A stretch of DNA of 33,008 bases from Candidatus Delongbacteria bacterium (GCA_007124045.1 SLFX01000181.1:1-33008); one strand, 5' to 3'. Positions 15,973-24,224 are shown, counted from the stretch's first letter. Numbers and translations: made by a program. Notes: generated from the sequence alone by a model not told the origin.

Positions 15973-16821
15973 TTACCCGCCGATCTGGTATCGAACGAAA
16001 TTATCGATCTTTACATCAGACCCTACTTCCTGCTCAACTTTTGATATAAGCTCTCTTACTGTCATTTTTTCTTTAACATATTCCTGATCCAGAAGACAGC
16101 TCTCGGCAAATATTTTTGCTTTACGGCCTTCTACTATCTTTTCAATTATATTTTCCGGTTTACCTGAGTTTTTAGGATCTTCCTTCAGCTGTTTTCTGAT
16201 GATATCCAGCTCTTCGTTAACATATTCAGGATCAAGACCATCCGACGATAGTGCTTTAGGAGCCAGAGAAGCTATCTGAAGAGTAAGATTCTTTGCCAGA
16301 TCCTGTATCGCGGGATGAGAAACTGCTGACTTATCTTCAATGCTCAATCCAATAATAACTCCGATCTTATAATTCATATGGATGTAAAATGAAGCAAAAT
16401 CCGCTTTCATCCTTGTGTACTCGACTATAGTAATATTCTCACCAAGTTTCGCCCTGATCCCGGTTAGTTCATCAATTACAGAACTGCTCTCAAATTCACC
16501 AAAATCTCCGGAATAAGCTATAGATGACATTTTATCGCCAAAACTATTGAACTCTTCGGTGTTTCTTACCGGCTCTGTTTCGCAGGTGAGTTTAAGCATG
16601 GAAACAACAGTATTATCGTCAGATATTTTGCAGAATATTTTTCCTTCATTAGTCTCATTGCTCAATCTTTTAGCTGCTTTCGCCATACCTTTTTCTCTCA
16701 GGATATTAACGGCTTTTTCAAAATCACCGTCGGATTCGGAAAGCGCTTTCTTGCAGTCCATCATCGGGGATCCGGTGGATTTTCTGAGGTCGCCAACCAT
16801 TTTTGCAGTTATTTCAGCCAT
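15973..16821 (-). CDS. tsf: Translation elongation factor Ts
   Basis: Guanine-nucleotide exchange factor for EF-Tu. The 282 residues start with the UBA-like domain (MVGDLRKSTGSPMMDCKKAL, then AVNILREKGMAKAAKR) and contain the dimerisation core segments (IHMNYKIGVIIGLS; PKALSSDGLDPE) and a C-terminal helix ending in VEQEVGSDVKIDNFVRYQIG. The ATG overlaps the rpsB stop by one base (TAATG), indicating coupled translation. A terminator follows. Confidence 0.97.
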   Translation of the reverse strand: MAEITAKMVGDLRKSTGSPMMDCKKALSESDGDFEKAVNILREKGMAKAAKRLSNETNEGKIFCKISDDNTVVSMLKLTCETEPVRNTEEFNSFGDKMSSIAYSGDFGEFESSSVIDELTGIRAKLGENITIVEYTRMKADFASFYIHMNYKIGVIIGLSIEDKSAVSHPAIQDLAKNLTLQIASLAPKALSSDGLDPEYVNEELDIIRKQLKEDPKNSGKPENIIEKIVEGRKAKIFAESCLLDQEYVKEKMTVRELISKVEQEVGSDVKIDNFVRYQIGG

Positions 16822-17666
16822 TATTTTTCTCCGATATTGTTTTGATTTTCCTTTTTTTCAGAATCATTACCGCTTTCTCCGTCAGAACTTTTTCTCAATG
16901 GTCTCCTGGGAGTTCTTTTTCTGTCTGTTCTTTCCGGGTGTTCTTTGGGTGATCCGGCTTTTTCGTCCGCCGATTTAATATTTGCAACCTGACTCGCCTC
17001 GAGAATAGCATCGCTGAAAACCTTCGTGATGAGTCCGATTGACTTAAAAGCATCGTCATTAGCAGGTATGACATAATCCAACCCGTCTATATCTGAATTT
17101 GTATCACATATAGCAAAGATCGGTATTCTCAACTTTTTAGCCTCTTTTATGGCAATGCTCTCTTCCAGGGTGTCAACTACAAAAATCGCATTGGGTATCA
17201 CCTTCATCGTCCTGACCCCATCAAGGACTTTCTTCAGCTTGGCTTTTTCTTTTTCTATGCTGATTATTTCTTTCTTGTTAATTTTCTGATATGTACCGTC
17301 AGTTTCTTTTCTCTCAAGTTCCTCGAGAGTTTTTATCGAATTCCTTATAGTCTGGAAATTAGTGAGAAATCCTCCCAGCCATCTTTCTGTAACATAGTTC
17401 ATCTGACATCTTTCTGCCTCTTCTTTCAGAAGGTCTTTTGCCTGGGGTTTGGTTCCCACGAACAATATCTTTCCTCTCTTCGAAACGATCTTCATTGCCG
17501 CATTGCACGCTTCATCGATCTTTTCGACCGTTTTGTTGAGATCTATCAGATGTATGCCCTTTTTCTTCGTGAAAATATAGGGCCTCATCTTAGGATTCCA
17601 CCTTTTTGACAGATGCCCGAAATGCGCACCGGCCAGAAGTAGCTGCTGTACTGTTACTCTTGACAT
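16821..17666 (-). CDS. rpsB: 30S ribosomal protein S2
   Basis: Ribosomal protein S2, 281 residues from the ATG at 17666, which is 6 nt after AAAGGAG and gives the standard opening MSRVTVQQLLLAGAHFGH. Family motifs: HLSKRWNPKMRPYIF, KGIHLIDLNKT, LFVGTKPQAKDL, ERWLGGFLTNF and PIFAICDTNSD(I)DGLDYVIPANDDA. The last roughly 55 residues are a low-complexity charged tail (KEHPERTDRKRTPRRPLRK and an Asp/Glu/Asn-rich end), longer than in E. coli S2 and probably disordered. An in-frame upstream extension exists but lies in the structured leader and is rejected. Confidence 0.97.
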   Translation of the reverse strand: MSRVTVQQLLLAGAHFGHLSKRWNPKMRPYIFTKKKGIHLIDLNKTVEKIDEACNAAMKIVSKRGKILFVGTKPQAKDLLKEEAERCQMNYVTERWLGGFLTNFQTIRNSIKTLEELERKETDGTYQKINKKEIISIEKEKAKLKKVLDGVRTMKVIPNAIFVVDTLEESIAIKEAKKLRIPIFAICDTNSDIDGLDYVIPANDDAFKSIGLITKVFSDAILEASQVANIKSADEKAGSPKEHPERTDRKRTPRRPLRKSSDGESGNDSEKKENQNNIGEK

Positions 17667-17693
17667 TTTTTCTCCTTTTTTCTTGGGGTTATA

Positions 17694-17770
17694 CGCTTTT
17701 GCGCATCCCGGCTTCATTGCCGGGATTATCCGTAGCCGGATCATTTCTCCCGTTGAAACAGTTTTCTGTT
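17694..17770 (-). promoter_or_regulatory. Structured rpsB leader: tandem stem-loops, candidate S2 autoregulatory element
   Basis: The 152-nt rpsI-rpsB spacer encodes, in transcript order, stems AACAG/CTGTT (17770-17757), ATCCG/CGGAT (17741-17728), a perfect 8-bp ATCCCGGC/GCCGGGAT with a 6-nt loop (17726-17705) and a short CGC/GCG (17703-17694). There is no U-tract after any of them, so these are not terminators. Ribosomal protein leaders commonly bind their own product; that role is inferred. Confidence 0.45.
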
Positions 17771-17818
17771 ATAAACCGCACCCCAACTAGGAGATCACAG
17801 GCTACTTTAATTTTATCA

Positions 17819-18220
17819 TTATCTCTTCGAGAACTGATATCTTTTTCTCGCCTTTGCCAAACCGTACTTTTTTCTTTCCTTTTCTCTTGAATCTCTGGTA
17901 AGCATTCCGGCTGCTCTCAAAATCCTTTTGTAACTTTCGTCAACAGCTACGAGAGCACGGGATATCCCGAGTCTGGTTGCACCTGCCTGGCCCGACAGTC
18001 CGCCGCCGTTAACATTTACGAAAACATCAAACTTACCACTGTTACCGGTCAACTCTAAAGGCTGTTCAAGGTCCATTTGAAGAAGTTTCTTTTTAAAGTA
18101 ATCAAGACTTTCCGTATTATTCACGATTATCTTTCCTGAACCTTCCTTTATTCTTACTCTTGCTGTCGCAGACTTTCTTCTGCCTATCGCCAGGTGAAAT
18201 CCGTTAATAGTTTCTTTCAT
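17819..18220 (-). CDS. rpsI: 30S ribosomal protein S9
   Basis: Ribosomal protein S9, 133 residues, with the motifs AIGRRKSATARVRIKEGSG, VNVNGGGLSGQAGATRLGISRAL and LTRDSREKERKKYGLAKARKRYQFSKR. The C-terminal KR dipeptide, which reaches the P-site tRNA, is intact. It follows rplM by 25 nt in the conserved rplM-rpsI pair. Confidence 0.98.
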   Translation of the reverse strand: MKETINGFHLAIGRRKSATARVRIKEGSGKIIVNNTESLDYFKKKLLQMDLEQPLELTGNSGKFDVFVNVNGGGLSGQAGATRLGISRALVAVDESYKRILRAAGMLTRDSREKERKKYGLAKARKRYQFSKR

Positions 18221-18245
18221 TTTATCCTAATCCTTTGTTTTATTT

Positions 18246-18674
18246 TTAAACTGAAAGTATCTCTGGTTTCTGGGCCGTGTGAGGGTGATCAGGGCCTTTG
18301 TACACTTTTAGCCTTGTCAGCCTTCTGTCTCTCATTTTATTTTTTGGCAACATACCGCTGACAGCAGAGGTGATTATCCTTTCAGGATGCTTCTCTCTGA
18401 CAGCAGCGACACTGGTGAATGACTCGTTACCCGTGTAGCCCGTATGTTTGAAATACATTTTTGAATTCTCTTTGTTTCCGGTAAGAACCACTTTTTCCGC
18501 ATTTACCACGATCACAAAGTCGCCCAAATCAATATGCGGTGTGTAGAGCGGCTTGTTTTTACCGGTCAATCTGCGGGCTATCTCGGTCGCTATCCTTCCA
18601 AGATGCCTGCCTTCAGCATCAACAATATGCCATTTTCTGTCAATATCGCTGTGCTTTGCACTAATTGTTTTCAT
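18246..18674 (-). CDS. rplM: 50S ribosomal protein L13
   Basis: Ribosomal protein L13, 142 residues. Motifs: RKWHIVDAEGRHLGRIATEIARRL, GDFVIVVNAEKVVLTG, the YFKHTGYTG loop and AVSGMLPKNKMRDRRLTRLKVYKG followed by HPHTAQKPE. AGGAG lies 6 nt before the ATG at 18674. It is the first gene of the rplM-rpsI-rpsB-tsf unit and has a long structured leader. Confidence 0.98.
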   Translation of the reverse strand: MKTISAKHSDIDRKWHIVDAEGRHLGRIATEIARRLTGKNKPLYTPHIDLGDFVIVVNAEKVVLTGNKENSKMYFKHTGYTGNESFTSVAAVREKHPERIITSAVSGMLPKNKMRDRRLTRLKVYKGPDHPHTAQKPEILSV

Positions 18675-18720
18675 TGTTTCTCCTGTTTCCTATTTTAAAT
18701 TTATCACAGTCACTGTCACT

Positions 18721-18799
18721 TCTCTTTCACCATGATCATCTCTCTGGTGCAAAAGAGATATACGAACATCATAATTGACTTTTTTGTGCTCAAGTCAAT
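18721..18799 (-). promoter_or_regulatory. Structured rplM leader (candidate L13 leader RNA)
   Basis: Between the promoter and rplM the transcript can form two helices. One is the inverted repeat ATTGACTT/AAGTCAAT with a 10-nt loop (18774-18799). The second is a long stem, TCTCTTT-tg-CACC pairing with GGTG-AAAGAGA (18721-18758), with a 2-nt bulge and a 14-nt loop. Neither is followed by a U-run. A leader of roughly 140 nt before a ribosomal protein operon suggests autoregulation, but I cannot match it to a named RNA family. Confidence 0.45.
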
Positions 18800-18819
18800 C
18801 GTTTTCGCACGAACTTATA

Positions 18820-18848
18820 AATATAATCTGATGCAAAATAAAATGCAA
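18820..18848 (-). promoter_or_regulatory. Promoter of the rplM-rpsI-rpsB-tsf unit
   Basis: Minus-strand TTGCAT (18848-18843), a 17-nt spacer and TATATT (18825-18820). It lies in the lepB-rplM gap, upstream of the structured leader. Confidence 0.5.
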
Positions 18849-18867
18849 CTCTTTAAATAAAAAAAAA

Positions 18868-19620
18868 TTACTGTATAAAATAGCCTATTCTCTCCCACCT
18901 GACCGATTTCAGGAATCTGTATAAAGGGTAGTCTGAATCAAAAGAGAAGTATACCATAACAGGCTTTCCTATTATTAGATCCTCCTGAACAAAACCCCAA
19001 AATCTGCTGTCGTAACTGTTGTCCCTGTTATCACCTATCATGAAATAATTTCCGTCAGGAACGGTCAAGGGGCCGAAGTTATCCCTGTTACCCAGTCCTT
19101 TATAAATACCTCTCTGGATCGCGCCGGGTGGATATGTGTTTCTGTCAGCGAAACGGGCCCTGGGCCAGCCTTCTTTATAACCCGGATCGTTTTCAAGCGT
19201 ATCGAAGAAATAACCGAAAGGTTTTCCGTCCACATAAAGTTCTTTGTTAATGATCTCGACCGTCTGCCCCGGCAGCCCTACACATCTTTTGACATAATAA
19301 AGCCACTGTTTGAGATTTTCGTCATAATGTCTGAAAACCACTACATCCCCGCTTTTTATGCTTTTAAAAAGCGGGGTTTTGAACCACGGAACACCGAATC
19401 CGATCTGGGTAAAGGGTATTCCGATCCTGTCGGGAGTTCTGAACCCGTACACAAACTTGTTAACAAGCAGCATATCTCCCACCATAAGGGTTTTTTCCAT
19501 AGATCCTGTCGGTATCCTGTAAGCTGAAACTACAAACGACATTATAAGAAAAAGTGTTATTACAAGCGTTAACGCCGGCTTAAGAAGTCTCAGATAATCA
19601 GTTTTATTTTCTTCGTTCAT
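18868..19620 (-). CDS. lepB: Signal peptidase I
   Basis: Membrane-anchored serine protease (Ser/Lys dyad) that removes signal peptides from exported proteins. In 250 residues: a membrane segment (about 16-33), catalytic S40 in YRIPTGSM, catalytic K111 in YYVKRCVGLPG, and the signature GDNRDNSYDSRFWGFV near 205. A large insertion between the dyad and the signature (about 130-190) and a C-terminal tail make it longer than Gram-positive enzymes. The ATG at 19620 has AGGA about 10 nt upstream; an in-frame TTG at 19641 lacks a ribosome site. A nine-T run follows the stop codon without a clear hairpin. Confidence 0.95.
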   Translation of the reverse strand: MNEENKTDYLRLLKPALTLVITLFLIMSFVVSAYRIPTGSMEKTLMVGDMLLVNKFVYGFRTPDRIGIPFTQIGFGVPWFKTPLFKSIKSGDVVVFRHYDENLKQWLYYVKRCVGLPGQTVEIINKELYVDGKPFGYFFDTLENDPGYKEGWPRARFADRNTYPPGAIQRGIYKGLGNRDNFGPLTVPDGNYFMIGDNRDNSYDSRFWGFVQEDLIIGKPVMVYFSFDSDYPLYRFLKSVRWERIGYFIQ

Positions 19621-19655
19621 CAGTACTAAATCCTGCTTCAAATTAAATTCAGCGA

Positions 19656-19684
19656 ATAGTATGATTTTTTTTTCGTTTTGTCAA
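19656..19684 (-). promoter_or_regulatory. lepB promoter
   Basis: Minus-strand TTGACA (19684-19679), 17-nt spacer, TACTAT (19661-19656). The predicted start of transcription, near 19649, is about 30 nt before the lepB ATG. Confidence 0.6.
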
Positions 19685-19771
19685 TTCTTATTCAAAACAG
19701 CTATTTTTACGGAACTTTTAATGCGATGTTCATTATAAAAGTTAAATTCAGCTTTCATTGTCAATTATTTT

Positions 19772-19801
19772 TTGTTAAATTTGTAGGAATAGCGTTATAC
19801 T
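19772..19801 (+). promoter_or_regulatory. Promoter of the gld-like ABC cluster
   Basis: Plus-strand TTGTTA (19772-19777), 18-nt spacer, TATACT (19796-19801), placing transcription start near 19808, just before the ATG at 19825. It is divergent from the lepB promoter. Confidence 0.45.
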
Positions 19802-19824
19802 AAAATTAAACACGGAAACAATTT

Positions 19825-20742
19825 ATGATCACACTTACCGATCTTTCGAAAAATTACGGTCGGGTCCAGGCTCTCAAAAGCGTATCTTCTACGATCAGAA
19901 GCGGAGAAATTACAGGGATACTGGGGCCCAACGGCGCAGGAAAAACGACTTTACTGAAGATAATAACCTGCTTCATATACCCTACTTCAGGATCAGTAAA
20001 TGTCGGCGGGTCAAGTGTTTTCAGAGACAGTATGAGGATCAGGAGTATGATAGGATATCTTCCCGAGAATGCACCGTTATATTCTGATTTGAGCGTTATA
20101 GATTATCTGAGATTCATTTCAAAGATAAGAAATATTCCTTCAAAAATGATATCCGACAGAATTTCATCAGTTTCAGATTCATGCGGAATAAAATCTGTTG
20201 CATATAAAAGGATCGATGCTCTTTCAAAGGGCTACCGCCAGAGAGTCGGGCTTGCTCAGGCACTCATTCACGATCCTGAGATAATAATTCTCGATGAACC
20301 TACATCAGGGCTTGACCCGAACCAGATCATGGAGATCCGCGACATGATAAAGCAACTCGGCAGGAAGAAAACAATGTTATTTTCAAGCCATATCCTTCAG
20401 GAAGTTCAAGCTGTGTGTGACAGGGCGCTTATTATAAACAGAGGCGAAATAGTAGGAGACGGGGATCCGAACTCAATGCAATCAGAATCTTCGGCTCGTA
20501 AAGAACTTCTTCTTACTGTGAAGGTAGAGAACGATATTTCGAAAAAGATTACTGACCTTTCATCTGTTAATACAGTCAGAGTATTAAAGAAATCCGAACA
20601 GGAAATAACATACCTTATCGAACACGAAGAAGATATCAGAGAAAAATTATTCGATCTTTGCGTTCAAGAGAATGCAAAGATCATAGAAATGCGATTTGAA
20701 AAACATTCACTGGAAAAAATCTTTAGAGAACTAACTGCTTAA
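19825..20742 (+). CDS. gldA: ABC transporter ATP-binding protein, GldA-like
   Basis: Cytoplasmic ATPase of an ABC-2 type exporter. Walker A GPNGAGKTT (34-42), Q-loop region with GYLPENAPLYSDL (77-89), signature LSKGYRQRVGLA (133-144), Walker B IIILDEPTSGLDP (154-166) and switch His in SSHILQEV; about 85 C-terminal residues follow the nucleotide-binding domain. The YLPENAPLY stretch and the following permease and auxiliary gene match the gldA-gldF-gldG arrangement known from gliding Bacteroidota. Similar sets occur widely in non-gliding bacteria, so the substrate is unknown and the symbol denotes family only. The ribosome site before the ATG is weak. Confidence 0.85.
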   Translation: MITLTDLSKNYGRVQALKSVSSTIRSGEITGILGPNGAGKTTLLKIITCFIYPTSGSVNVGGSSVFRDSMRIRSMIGYLPENAPLYSDLSVIDYLRFISKIRNIPSKMISDRISSVSDSCGIKSVAYKRIDALSKGYRQRVGLAQALIHDPEIIILDEPTSGLDPNQIMEIRDMIKQLGRKKTMLFSSHILQEVQAVCDRALIINRGEIVGDGDPNSMQSESSARKELLLTVKVENDISKKITDLSSVNTVRVLKKSEQEITYLIEHEEDIREKLFDLCVQENAKIIEMRFEKHSLEKIFRELTA

Positions 20743-20754
20743 AAGGAGCAAATA

Positions 20755-21456
20755 ATGAGATCATCTCTGGTTATAGCCGGAAAAGAAATAAAATCATATT
20801 TCGCGACACCATCAGCATATATAATACTGGTTCTGTTCACAGGAATCACGGGATGGTTTTTTACCAACACCCTTTTTATTGAAGGGGGTCAGGCTGAAAT
20901 GTCATCGTATTTTGGACTGACACCATTTTTATACATGTTCATTATTCCTGCACTGACTATGAGATCAATAGCAGAAGAAAAAAAGACCGGCACAATGGAG
21001 GTAATGACAACTTTTCCTGTTTCGGCTTTAAGCATAGTTACAGGCAAATTTCTTGGTGCCTTTTTTATAGTAATTCTTTCCCTTTTTCTTACCTTCCCTG
21101 CGTTACTGACGATAGGAATACTTGGAAAACCTGACTGGGGAATAGTCTTCACCAGTTATGCCGGACTGATTATGATGGGCGCATCTTTTACTGCAATAGG
21201 AATATATTGCTCCGCTGTCACAGAAAATCAAATGATAGCATTTATGATCAGTTTTTTTATAATATTTATTCTTATGATGCTTGATTCAATGCTTGTATTT
21301 TTACCTTTTACACTTATTTTTGACTACATCAGTGTAAACTCACATTACCATAACTTCTTGAGAGGAATCATTGACACAAGAAATATTGTTTATTTTTCTT
21401 CTATGGCATTACTGTTCCTTTTTTCAGCAGCTAAATCAATTGAATCTGAACGCTAA
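20755..21456 (+). CDS. gldF: ABC-2 type permease, GldF-like
   Basis: Integral membrane subunit, 233 residues with about six hydrophobic segments. It begins with the typical ABC-2 opening (AGKEIKSYFATPSAYIIL) and contains PALTMRSIAEEKKTGTMEVM, the conserved cytoplasmic loop of this permease family. AAGGAG lies 7 nt before the ATG; it follows the ATPase gene by 12 nt and precedes the auxiliary gene by 17 nt, so the three act as one unit. Confidence 0.85.
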   Translation: MRSSLVIAGKEIKSYFATPSAYIILVLFTGITGWFFTNTLFIEGGQAEMSSYFGLTPFLYMFIIPALTMRSIAEEKKTGTMEVMTTFPVSALSIVTGKFLGAFFIVILSLFLTFPALLTIGILGKPDWGIVFTSYAGLIMMGASFTAIGIYCSAVTENQMIAFMISFFIIFILMMLDSMLVFLPFTLIFDYISVNSHYHNFLRGIIDTRNIVYFSSMALLFLFSAAKSIESER

Positions 21457-21473
21457 TCCAAAGGAAAACTACT

Positions 21474-23000
21474 ATGATAAAAAATAGAAAATATGGATCT
21501 TTTCTCACAATTTTGATAATTCTGTTTACTGCAGTTATAATGAATATCTCATTTTATTTCTTTTTTAAAAGATTCGATTTTACGGAAGGAAAGATATATT
21601 CGCTTTCAGAATCCAGTAAAAATTTAGTATCGGAATTGGAAGAAGAATTAAAGATCAAATGTTTTTTTTCAAACGATCTGCCTCCTCAACTAAAATTGAT
21701 CCCTTCACATATAAAAAATAATCTCGAAGAATACAGAGCTTATTCCAATGGAAAACTCACCTATGAATTTATTAATCCCTTCAGTATTGAGTTTTCGGAA
21801 CTCATCATGAAATACCAGCTTCCCTCAGCACAGGTCCAGGTGCTGGAAAAAGACGAGTTCAAAGTTAAAAGGATCTTTATGGGAATTGTAATGACCTATG
21901 GTGACAGACATGAGATAATACCTTTCGTTCAGAGCGGAGATATGCCTGTAATTGAGTACGAGATTAGCAGCAGAATAAAAAAACTGATTTCAGAAAGTTT
22001 GCCATCAATAGGCATTCTCACAGGTTTCAGCTCAACTTCTTTCAATGACATGAGAACAGCAATGCGAATACTCCTTTCGCAATATAAAGTAGATGAGATT
22101 GATTTGATAAGCACAGTCCCTGATCCTGATGTGCACAGTGCATTTATTATTGCAGGTCCCGAAAAAGATTTTTCAAAAGAACAACTAAGAGCTATCGACA
22201 ATTATGTTATTGCCGGCGGAAGGGCAGGTTTTTTTATTGATAAAACTAAACCGGACCTTGAAAAAATGGGAATAAGAGACATCAGGTCAAATATCGACTC
22301 TCTTACAGTATCATATGGTTTTAAAGTAAACAACGATCTCGTTGGAGACAGGCAGGCCGGTCTCATAACTGTAAGGCGGCAGAAGGGGTTTTTCAGTTTC
22401 GTAGATCAGTTGCGCTACCCTTTTATCCCTCAGATAACTGAACTGGACAGGGATAATCCGGTTACGCGCAGATTAGATCCGGTAAATCTGTATTTTCCGA
22501 GTTCTTTGGATCTTTCATATTCAGAAGGAAATAATACCGATATTAATATTATTGCCCGTTCATCGGAAAATTCATTCACACAGACGGAGAATTATTACAT
22601 TTTTGCAGACAGAGACATTAGTGATTATACTTACGACAGATCACATCTTCCGCTTATCGCGCTTATTGAAGGGTCTTTCAGATCTTTTTCGGACTCTTCT
22701 GTAACCGGTGAAACAACCCGCATGGCAATATCCGGTAATTCCAGATTTTTTCTTGACGGTATTTTTCAAAATGACAGCGATATAGACCTGTTTCTGAATA
22801 TTGTCGACTGGCTGACCGCTGACGATTCATTAATAGGAATTCGATCAAAAAATATCGAGTTCAGGCCATTAAAAGATGTAAGTGAAACCGGAAGACTTAT
22901 TATAAAGTTGCTTAATTTAATATCAGTACCTTTTATAATTACAGTAACCGGACTTATGAAATGGATCAAGACCAGATCAAGAAAAGATTTCAGCCTCTAA
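21474..23000 (+). CDS. gldG: ABC transporter auxiliary protein, GldG-like
   Basis: 508-residue membrane-anchored extracytoplasmic protein of the GldG/ABC_transp_aux family. Topology: N-terminal membrane segment (about 10-31), then FDFTEGKIYSLSESSKNLV, the family's marker, a large extracytoplasmic domain, and a C-terminal membrane segment (about 476-495) ending in a short basic tail. The middle shows the DUF4350-like GILTGFSS...AFIIAGP...AIDNYVIAGGRAGFFID pattern. The role is inferred from the family: partner of the GldA/GldF-like exporter; the substrate is not known. AAAGGA precedes the ATG. Its end overlaps the convergent gcvT by 4 nt. Confidence 0.82.
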   Translation: MIKNRKYGSFLTILIILFTAVIMNISFYFFFKRFDFTEGKIYSLSESSKNLVSELEEELKIKCFFSNDLPPQLKLIPSHIKNNLEEYRAYSNGKLTYEFINPFSIEFSELIMKYQLPSAQVQVLEKDEFKVKRIFMGIVMTYGDRHEIIPFVQSGDMPVIEYEISSRIKKLISESLPSIGILTGFSSTSFNDMRTAMRILLSQYKVDEIDLISTVPDPDVHSAFIIAGPEKDFSKEQLRAIDNYVIAGGRAGFFIDKTKPDLEKMGIRDIRSNIDSLTVSYGFKVNNDLVGDRQAGLITVRRQKGFFSFVDQLRYPFIPQITELDRDNPVTRRLDPVNLYFPSSLDLSYSEGNNTDINIIARSSENSFTQTENYYIFADRDISDYTYDRSHLPLIALIEGSFRSFSDSSVTGETTRMAISGNSRFFLDGIFQNDSDIDLFLNIVDWLTADDSLIGIRSKNIEFRPLKDVSETGRLIIKLLNLISVPFIITVTGLMKWIKTRSRKDFSL

Positions 23001-24115
23001 AGAAAATTCTTCATCTTCATTCTTGATGTCGGTTTTACGAAAGGTGAATCCGATATCTCTCCTTCGAGTATTCTTGATTTTCCCTCTTCATTGAATGTAA
23101 GTTTAGTTCCGGTTTCGAGAGGTGTCTGAGACATTAGAAACCCTATCGGTCTGTTCTCAAGTGTGGGTGATATTACTCCTGATACTACATTTCCGATCTT
23201 TACACCTTCAAGATTCACATTCCAGCCGGGCATTGCTTTGCTGCGGCCGCTCATAATAAAAGGTATAGTGTAATGCCCGCTTCCCTCCTCTCTGATCTTT
23301 AGAAGTGCCGCCTTTCCTATAAAATCATGTTCCCAGTCAAATACAAAATTCCAGGGTGTGTTCAGAGCCGGTACATCCGGGCGTATCTCGTGACCGTGTA
23401 GAGGAAGGCCGGCTTCGGTCCTTAATGAATCCCTTGCACCGAGACCACACGGTTCTATTCCGTATTTTTCTCCTGCTTTTATGAGCATATCCCACATTTC
23501 GACGGCCCTGTCTGAATCAAAATACAGCTCGAATCCTATCTCTCCGGTATAACCTGTTCTGGAGAGGAGAACCGGTATGCCGCCAATAACAACCCCGTCT
23601 CTGAATTTAAAAAATCCGAATTTATTTAAAACATCCTCTCCTGCCAGATCTCTTATTATCTTCGGTGAGTCAGGGCCCTGAAGATCAAGTTTTGCGGTGC
23701 GGTCGCTCCTGTCTGTAACTGTCACGCCCCCGGGTGCATTCTCCATGATCCACTCAAGATCCGTTCGTATGTTGCCCGCGTTTACCACAAGCATCCATTT
23801 TTCATCATTGAATTTGTATATGATACAATCATCAATAACTCCGCCGTTTTGATTCAGCATAAAATTATAAGAGGCCTGTCCGTCACTCATGCCAAAAACA
23901 TTGTTCGTAAGAAGTTTAGACATCATTTCTTTGCTGCCCGGGCCTGTTATATCAAATTCGCCCATGTGACAAATATCAAAAAGTCCGACATTTTTTCTTG
24001 TCGCATGATGCTCCGCACTCTGACCCTTTTTGTACCACAAAGGCATTTCCCAGCCTGCAAAATCCACTATTTTTCCACCGCTTTCAACATGTTTCTGGTA
24101 TAGAACCGTTCTCAT
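22997..24115 (-). CDS. gcvT: Aminomethyltransferase, glycine cleavage system T protein
   Basis: Transfers the methylene group of aminomethyl-lipoyl GcvH to tetrahydrofolate, releasing ammonia. The 372 residues show YQKHVESGGKIVDFAGWEMP, FDICHMGEFDITGPGS, GGVIDDCIIYK with the folate-binding aspartate (D96), LLSRTGYTGEIGFELY, LGARDSLRTEAGLPLHGHE and the C-terminal VSGVISPTLENRPIGF. The ATG at 24115 is preferred, GGAG being 7 nt upstream; an in-frame GTG two codons earlier is only 1 nt from it. No gcvH, gcvP or glycine riboswitch is seen nearby, so the other subunits must be elsewhere. Confidence 0.95.
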   Translation of the reverse strand: MRTVLYQKHVESGGKIVDFAGWEMPLWYKKGQSAEHHATRKNVGLFDICHMGEFDITGPGSKEMMSKLLTNNVFGMSDGQASYNFMLNQNGGVIDDCIIYKFNDEKWMLVVNAGNIRTDLEWIMENAPGGVTVTDRSDRTAKLDLQGPDSPKIIRDLAGEDVLNKFGFFKFRDGVVIGGIPVLLSRTGYTGEIGFELYFDSDRAVEMWDMLIKAGEKYGIEPCGLGARDSLRTEAGLPLHGHEIRPDVPALNTPWNFVFDWEHDFIGKAALLKIREEGSGHYTIPFIMSGRSKAMPGWNVNLEGVKIGNVVSGVISPTLENRPIGFLMSQTPLETGTKLTFNEEGKSRILEGEISDSPFVKPTSRMKMKNFL

Positions 24116-24176
24116 TTTCACGCTCCGTTGTTAAAATTATTTTTACGCCTCAGAATTTAATAATCCAAAACAAAAA

Positions 24177-24205
24177 TTGCAATTTAAATCAAATAATTTT
24201 ATATT
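24177..24205 (+). promoter_or_regulatory. Promoter of holA-nrdR-comF
   Basis: Plus-strand TTGCAA (24177-24182), 17-nt spacer, TATATT (24200-24205). The predicted start near 24212 leaves a short leader to the ATG at 24234, and it excludes an in-frame TTG start that coincides with the -35 box. Confidence 0.55.
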
Positions 24206-24224
24206 ACACAAATCAAATAATTTT
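24186..24224. repeat. Two 15-nt direct repeats around the holA -10 box
   Basis: AAATCAAATAATTTT occurs at 24186-24200 and again at 24210-24224, a 24-bp offset. One copy fills the promoter spacer and the other sits at the predicted transcription start. This may be an operator or a local duplication in AT-rich DNA. Confidence 0.6.

Noticed and set aside
17667-17744. Upstream extension of rpsB
   Set aside because: The added 26 residues come from the structured leader, while AAAGGAG precedes the standard S2 start at 17666.
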